Part shown: one piece after another, positions 60,738 through 64,000 of the stretch
How the letters are laid out: every line of letters starts with the position of its first letter
How positions within the stretch are numbered: position 1 is the first letter of the stretch
From: Bacteroidota bacterium
GTDB taxonomy: Bacteria > Bacteroidota > Bacteroidia > Bacteroidales > F082
Direction: 5' to 3'
Assembly: GCA_018830105.1 (NCBI GenBank)
Contig: JAHJTC010000004.1
Span: 372,001-436,000 of the forward strand
Length of the DNA: 64,000 bases
The notes under the pieces: model-generated
Database searches by the model: none
Seen by the model: the letters and a program-made list of their open reading frames with translations, nothing else
What the model was told of the DNA's origin: nothing
Made by a program: the position numbers and the translations under genes

Positions 60738-61312
60738 TATTTTTTTGGGAAAACACGTTTTTCGATAAACTCACATAAAATATGTCCGAATAAAATATGT
60801 GCTTCCTGAATGCGTGCTGTATCGGTAGCGGGTATGTCAAGCAAGATATCCGCGTATTGTCTGAGTTTGCCACCACCAGCTCCTGTAAAAGCAATGGTTG
60901 TCATTCCAATTTCTTTTGCTTTAACGAAGGCTTCAACCACATTGGTCGAATTGCCTGAGGTGCTTAGGCCAATTAAAACATCTGATTTTCTTCCGGAAGC
61001 CTCTACCATGCGACTGTAAACCTTGCCGAAATCGTAATCGTTAGCCACAGCCGTAAGGTAACTGGTGTTTACATGTAAAGCTTCGGCATAAAGCGGTGGC
61101 CGGTCATAATAGTATCTTCCTGAAAGCTCAGCGGCAAGATGTTGCGCATCGGCAGCACTGCCCCCATTTCCACAAAACAGCACCTTTCCGTCGCGCCCAA
61201 AACAGTTTACACACACATCAATAGCAGCCTCGAGTTGTTGAATCAGGCCTGGATTCTGCAAAATTTGTTGTTTGGTTTCTATCGATGACTGAATGCTTTG
61301 CTGAATTGTCAT
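60737..61312 (-). CDS. gmhA: Sedoheptulose 7-phosphate isomerase GmhA
   Basis: GmhA converts sedoheptulose 7-phosphate to D-glycero-D-manno-heptose 7-phosphate, the first step of LPS heptose synthesis. A 191-residue SIS-domain protein with CGNGGSAADAQHLAAELSGRY (the zinc and substrate region), ALSTSGNSTNV-type phosphosugar loop (GLSTSGNSTN), and EAHILFGHILCEFIEKRVF at the end. First gene of the operon with gmhB, symporter and glnN. Confidence 0.94.
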   Translation of the reverse strand: MTIQQSIQSSIETKQQILQNPGLIQQLEAAIDVCVNCFGRDGKVLFCGNGGSAADAQHLAAELSGRYYYDRPPLYAEALHVNTSYLTAVANDYDFGKVYSRMVEASGRKSDVLIGLSTSGNSTNVVEAFVKAKEIGMTTIAFTGAGGGKLRQYADILLDIPATDTARIQEAHILFGHILCEFIEKRVFPKK

Positions 61313-61649
61313 GTTGCTGAGTTTTGGGCAAAAATAATACTTTTAAAATCCCATTTTGGCTGTTAAGGCCTTTAATAGAAATAAATATTGTCTGAAAGCA
61401 CTGCTTTTATGGACTTTTTCTGGTAGAAATTATTTTTGTACACAAGTTTTCCAATTTTTATGAAAACGATTGCAGAGTTCTTATTTTATTGTATTACCAC
61501 GATTTTGCTGTAAATTTCAGGTTCATTTTTCTTTATTTAATTGTTTCTTTCTGAAACAAAAAAAGATGCATCTTTGCCGGCTTTTTAAACGCAGTCAATC
61601 TTTATGTCATTAACTTATACAGTATTAATGTATTAACAAACGTCAAAGC
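61313..61649. other. Divergent intergenic region, gmhA/DUF486
   Basis: A 337-bp AT-rich gap between divergent genes. It holds two isolated -7-like boxes, TATTTTTG on the minus strand at 61336-61329 for gmhA and on the plus strand at 61431-61438, neither with a -33 TTG at proper distance. No gene, repeat or RNA structure was found. Confidence 0.4.
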
Positions 61650-62018
61650 ATGAAAGCAATTGGGACAATTGGCTTATTGGTTTTATCAAATATTTTTATG
61701 ACCCTGGCCTGGTATGGTCATTTAAAGTTTAAGGATTGGAATGTTTTTACAAAATACGGATTAGCAGCCATTATCCTGATCAGCTGGTTTTTGGCATTTT
61801 TCGAGTACATTTTTCAGGTTCCGGCCAACAGGATGGGATACATCGGCAATGGCGGCCCTTTCAGCCTGATACAACTCAAAGTGCTTCAGGAAGTCATTAC
61901 ACTGCTAATATTTGTTGCGTTTTCGTTGTTAGCATTTAAAAATGAGACATTTAGAATGAATCATATTTTTGCATTTATTTTTCTTGTACTTGCCGTCTAT
62001 TTTGTATTCAAAAAATAA
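61650..62018 (+). CDS. DUF486 family four-helix membrane protein
   Basis: A 122-residue inner-membrane protein of four helices with the DUF486 pattern: SNIFMTLAWYGHLKF at the start, WFLAFFEYIFQVPANRMGY in the middle and SLIQLKVLQEVITLLIFVAFSLL. It belongs to the small end of the drug/metabolite transporter group. Function unknown. It is preceded by a 337-bp divergent gap and followed by an acidic-tail protein after 85 bp. Confidence 0.92.
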   Translation: MKAIGTIGLLVLSNIFMTLAWYGHLKFKDWNVFTKYGLAAIILISWFLAFFEYIFQVPANRMGYIGNGGPFSLIQLKVLQEVITLLIFVAFSLLAFKNETFRMNHIFAFIFLVLAVYFVFKK

Positions 62019-62103
62019 TATGTTTGCAAAATCATTTTGAGCCCTTGGAGTGTTCATTATTAGTGAAAATATAATTTAAACCAAATTTCAAATCTTAGAA
62101 AAC

Positions 62104-62460
62104 ATGAAATTTTATGATGTGGATGCCAGATTTACCTTCGGAAAATACGAAGGCATGAGTTTGGCAGAAGTATTCGCTAAAGATCCTAAATACATTGATT
62201 ATTGTAACGACAATATCGATGAATTTTATGTCTCAAAGGATGTATTAAAGGAGTTAAAAGCCGGAAAGTTAGTTCAAAATGTGAATGACGATCTGGAGGA
62301 TGAGGATGATCAGTTTTCAGATGAAGATTTGAATGGCCTGTCGGAGGACGTTTTGGACGACGAAGAGATCGATTGGGAAGAGGATTTTGATCTGATTGAT
62401 GACGACTTTGATGACGATTTCGATATCGGCTTCGATGATGACGATGACGACGATTTTTAA
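62104..62460 (+). CDS. Small protein with exonuclease-X-C-like motif and aspartate-rich tail
   Basis: A 118-residue protein. The first about 45 residues, VDARFTFGKYEGMSLAEVF followed by DPKYIDYC, match the short FGKYkG.sl.ev...dP.Yi.W module found at the C-terminus of some exonucleases (ExoX-like) and in DUF3820-type proteins. The remaining 60 residues are almost all Asp and Glu, ending in a run of Asp and Phe. The acidic tail could bind basic proteins, mimic DNA or bind cations. A TATGTTTG -7 box lies at 62019-62026. A bidirectional terminator follows. Confidence 0.8.
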   Translation: MKFYDVDARFTFGKYEGMSLAEVFAKDPKYIDYCNDNIDEFYVSKDVLKELKAGKLVQNVNDDLEDEDDQFSDEDLNGLSEDVLDDEEIDWEEDFDLIDDDFDDDFDIGFDDDDDDDF

Positions 62461-62482
62461 TTAAGCGTCAAAAAAACCTTTT

Positions 62483-62519
62483 AAAAACCGACATTTTATA
62501 ATGAAATGTCGGTTTTTTT
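62483..62519. terminator. Bidirectional intrinsic terminator
   Basis: ACCGACATTT, 7-nt loop, AAATGTCGGT with an A-run before and T-run after; it separates the acidic-tail gene from the convergent glycosyltransferase gene. Confidence 0.9.
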
Positions 62520-62522
62520 AGT

Positions 62523-63791
62523 CTATTCAATTAATTTCAAAATGCGTTCAGCATAATTCTCCCAGCTCATTTCAGTCGCTGTTTTTCGAATATTTTCTCT
62601 TGCAACCGGATTCTTTATAGCCTTTTCCATCACTTCAACCATTGATTGGATGTTATTCTGAGCCAGATAGCCATTAAAACCGTCTTTTACGGTATCAGGA
62701 AAATGACCAACACTGGTAGCGAGCATCGGCATCCTGAAGTTGTATCCAATCGATTCAACGCCCGATGGTGTTGCTGTAAGATAAAATAAAACAAGGTTGT
62801 CGCTTACCTGAAAATAGCGATGCACTTCCTCATTCGGGACAAACTCATTCACCACAACTACCTTATCTTTGATGCCCAGGCTTTCAATCAAATCCAGTGG
62901 ACGATAGTTTCGTTCGTCATCCTGTTTCTTCAGAAATAGTTTTTTTGCTGTGCCAAAAAGTTGATTTTTGATTTTCGTGGACCATTTCGATTGATCGAGG
63001 GTTTGCCAAAACGACTCCCCCACAATCAGCAGACTCACATCATTTCTTTCTGAAGCCAACTGCGCAAAGGCTTCGATAGCCTGATGCAATCCCTTATATT
63101 TTCGGATAAAGCCAAAAAAGAGAAATACATGCTTATTCAAACCCAGTTTGGCTTTTTCTGCTGTTGTATCAAAATTTGGATCAGGTTTAAACATGTCATA
63201 TACAGGGTGATACAACTGAAGAACAGGCTTGGAATTAGGCTGTGTTGCTGCAAAAGTTTTATTTATTTCGAATATCTGCTTTGGAAATAATACCTTAAGC
63301 TCCTCAGCAGTTTGCCTGGCATGCACCACATAAGCCCCGGCATTTTGTATGCCATAGGCAGTAAGCCTGTTATCCAGGGCACTTCCCTCCTTCTGAATTA
63401 CAAAATGCAAGTCGAAAACTACTTTGATTCCCAGTTTTTTGAGTCGCCTTGCAATATATCCTAAAGGAATTCCCTGCACCGCAATGGCCCATTGAAAAAT
63501 AACCAAATCAGCATCAAGCTGTTTGATCAGGTTTACAGTAGCCATCCAGGAAAAGGGATTATTGTAATTGGTAACATAATGCAATTTGATATCAGTTCCT
63601 TCGAGCTGATTGGCCTTGCTTTTTCTATCGATAAAATCTCTGGGGATTATTGCCGGATACTGTTGTGTCCAGGAAACAATATGCACTGAAGTATCAGCTT
63701 GTTTATCAAATGCTTTTGCCAGTGAGGTGTTATAATTTGCGATACCACCTTTGAATTGTGGACCTGGACCAAAACAGACAATTTTTTTCAT
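62523..63791 (-). CDS. Family 4-like glycosyltransferase (GT-B fold)
   Basis: A 422-residue cytosolic glycosyltransferase. The N-terminal Rossmann domain opens IVCFGPGPQFKGGIANYNTSL, with the GGI glycine loop of GT4 enzymes. The C-terminal donor domain has FFGFIRKYKGLHQAIEAF and a late TPSGVESIGYNFRMPMLATSVG, the E-x7-E-like motif region with the conserved Glu. It probably adds a sugar to a lipid-linked or LPS-type glycan. The gene is monocistronic in view, ahead of a partial agmatinase-type gene on the same strand. Confidence 0.88.
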   Translation of the reverse strand: MKKIVCFGPGPQFKGGIANYNTSLAKAFDKQADTSVHIVSWTQQYPAIIPRDFIDRKSKANQLEGTDIKLHYVTNYNNPFSWMATVNLIKQLDADLVIFQWAIAVQGIPLGYIARRLKKLGIKVVFDLHFVIQKEGSALDNRLTAYGIQNAGAYVVHARQTAEELKVLFPKQIFEINKTFAATQPNSKPVLQLYHPVYDMFKPDPNFDTTAEKAKLGLNKHVFLFFGFIRKYKGLHQAIEAFAQLASERNDVSLLIVGESFWQTLDQSKWSTKIKNQLFGTAKKLFLKKQDDERNYRPLDLIESLGIKDKVVVVNEFVPNEEVHRYFQVSDNLVLFYLTATPSGVESIGYNFRMPMLATSVGHFPDTVKDGFNGYLAQNNIQSMVEVMEKAIKNPVARENIRKTATEMSWENYAERILKLIE

Positions 63792-63884
63792 ATTTTATGA
63801 GCGTATTTTCGGCAGCAAAGGTAGGGCTTTCAGGCTGCCAAAAAAACACCAGAAATCATACAAAAGCCTTATTCTTTCACATTT

Positions 63885-64000
63885 TTAGCCAGAGATACCG
63901 CAAAGCTGAAATAAGATTCGAGCTCCAACATTGCCATCCCAGTCATCATTTCCAGGAGCAACTTCGCAAAGATCGAAGCCAATAATTTCCTTTCCTGATT
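63885..64000 (-). CDS. Agmatinase/arginase-family protein, C-terminal end only
   Basis: The minus strand has an open frame running to the right edge and ending at TAA (63887-63885). The 38 residues contain IIGFDLCEVAPGNDDWDGN then VGARILFQL, the signature end of the ureohydrolase family (FD..EV.P..D), which cleaves agmatine or arginine to urea plus putrescine or ornithine with Mn2+. Only the end is in the window, so the exact substrate is open. Confidence 0.85.
   Translation of the reverse strand, partial: SGKEIIGFDLCEVAPGNDDWDGNVGARILFQLCGISG

Overview
The window looks like a chromosome segment of a Bacteroidota bacterium, most likely of the Bacteroidales/Marinilabiliales type. Several things point there: a secreted protein with a type IX secretion sorting tail, an LruC-domain lipoprotein, a type III glutamine synthetase, families largely confined to the phylum (DUF3127, DUF4199, DUF4831), and promoters of the Bacteroidota form TTG-N18-20-TAnnTTTG. 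Base composition is moderate and even. No prophage, insertion sequence or CRISPR array was seen. The exact genus cannot be read from the sequence.

Region 1 (1-5800) is a hydrogenase-maturation district. hypA, hypB and a Rex redox repressor gene lie on the minus strand. An 18-bp near-consensus Rex operator sits just upstream of a well-formed rex promoter. A small multi-cysteine zinc-ribbon protein, a thioredoxin with a WCQPC site and hypE follow. Region 2 (5800-19900) is housekeeping: a cation efflux protein, acetyltransferase, tRNA-Lys with a partial duplication, Sua5-type protein, SRP RNA, a four-gene membrane/glycosyltransferase/epimerase operon, glutaryl-CoA dehydrogenase, a TPR protein, an ABC permease, a fucose-isomerase-like protein and sucD. 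Region 3 (19900-28600) runs on the minus strand: an LruC lipoprotein, a cluster of palindromes, then a compact gene train ywbE, hypothetical, hypF, a UreH-like nickel transporter, an outer membrane barrel, a second rex, a DksA-like zinc finger and a frameshifted HelD-like fragment. The second hydrogenase-maturation block therefore again carries a Rex paralogue. No hydrogenase structural genes, hypC or hypD are in the window.

Region 4 (28700-37750, plus strand) has an outer membrane channel, a RimK-like ATP-grasp ligase with an adjacent acetyltransferase, a large type IX cargo protein, a tRNA-Ser/tRNA-Pro pair read from the minus strand, a metallophosphoesterase and an alkaline phosphatase. 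Region 5 (37750-38500) is noncoding and contains two tandem, homologous small-RNA genes, each about 96 nt, each with a complete promoter and an intrinsic terminator. This is the strongest candidate for something undescribed.

Region 6 (38500-64000) holds mnmE, an endonuclease/phosphatase-fold protein, truA, an acyl-CoA dehydrogenase, a divergent clpC/gyrA pair with a 16-bp palindrome between them, a TPR protein, msrA, a DUF3127 protein with an SSB-like tail, an operon ending in kdsA, DUF4831, an operon gmhA-gmhB-Na+/solute symporter-glnN, a DUF486 membrane protein, an aspartate-rich protein, a glycosyltransferase and the end of an agmatinase-family gene. kdsA, gmhA and gmhB supply Kdo and heptose for lipopolysaccharide inner core.
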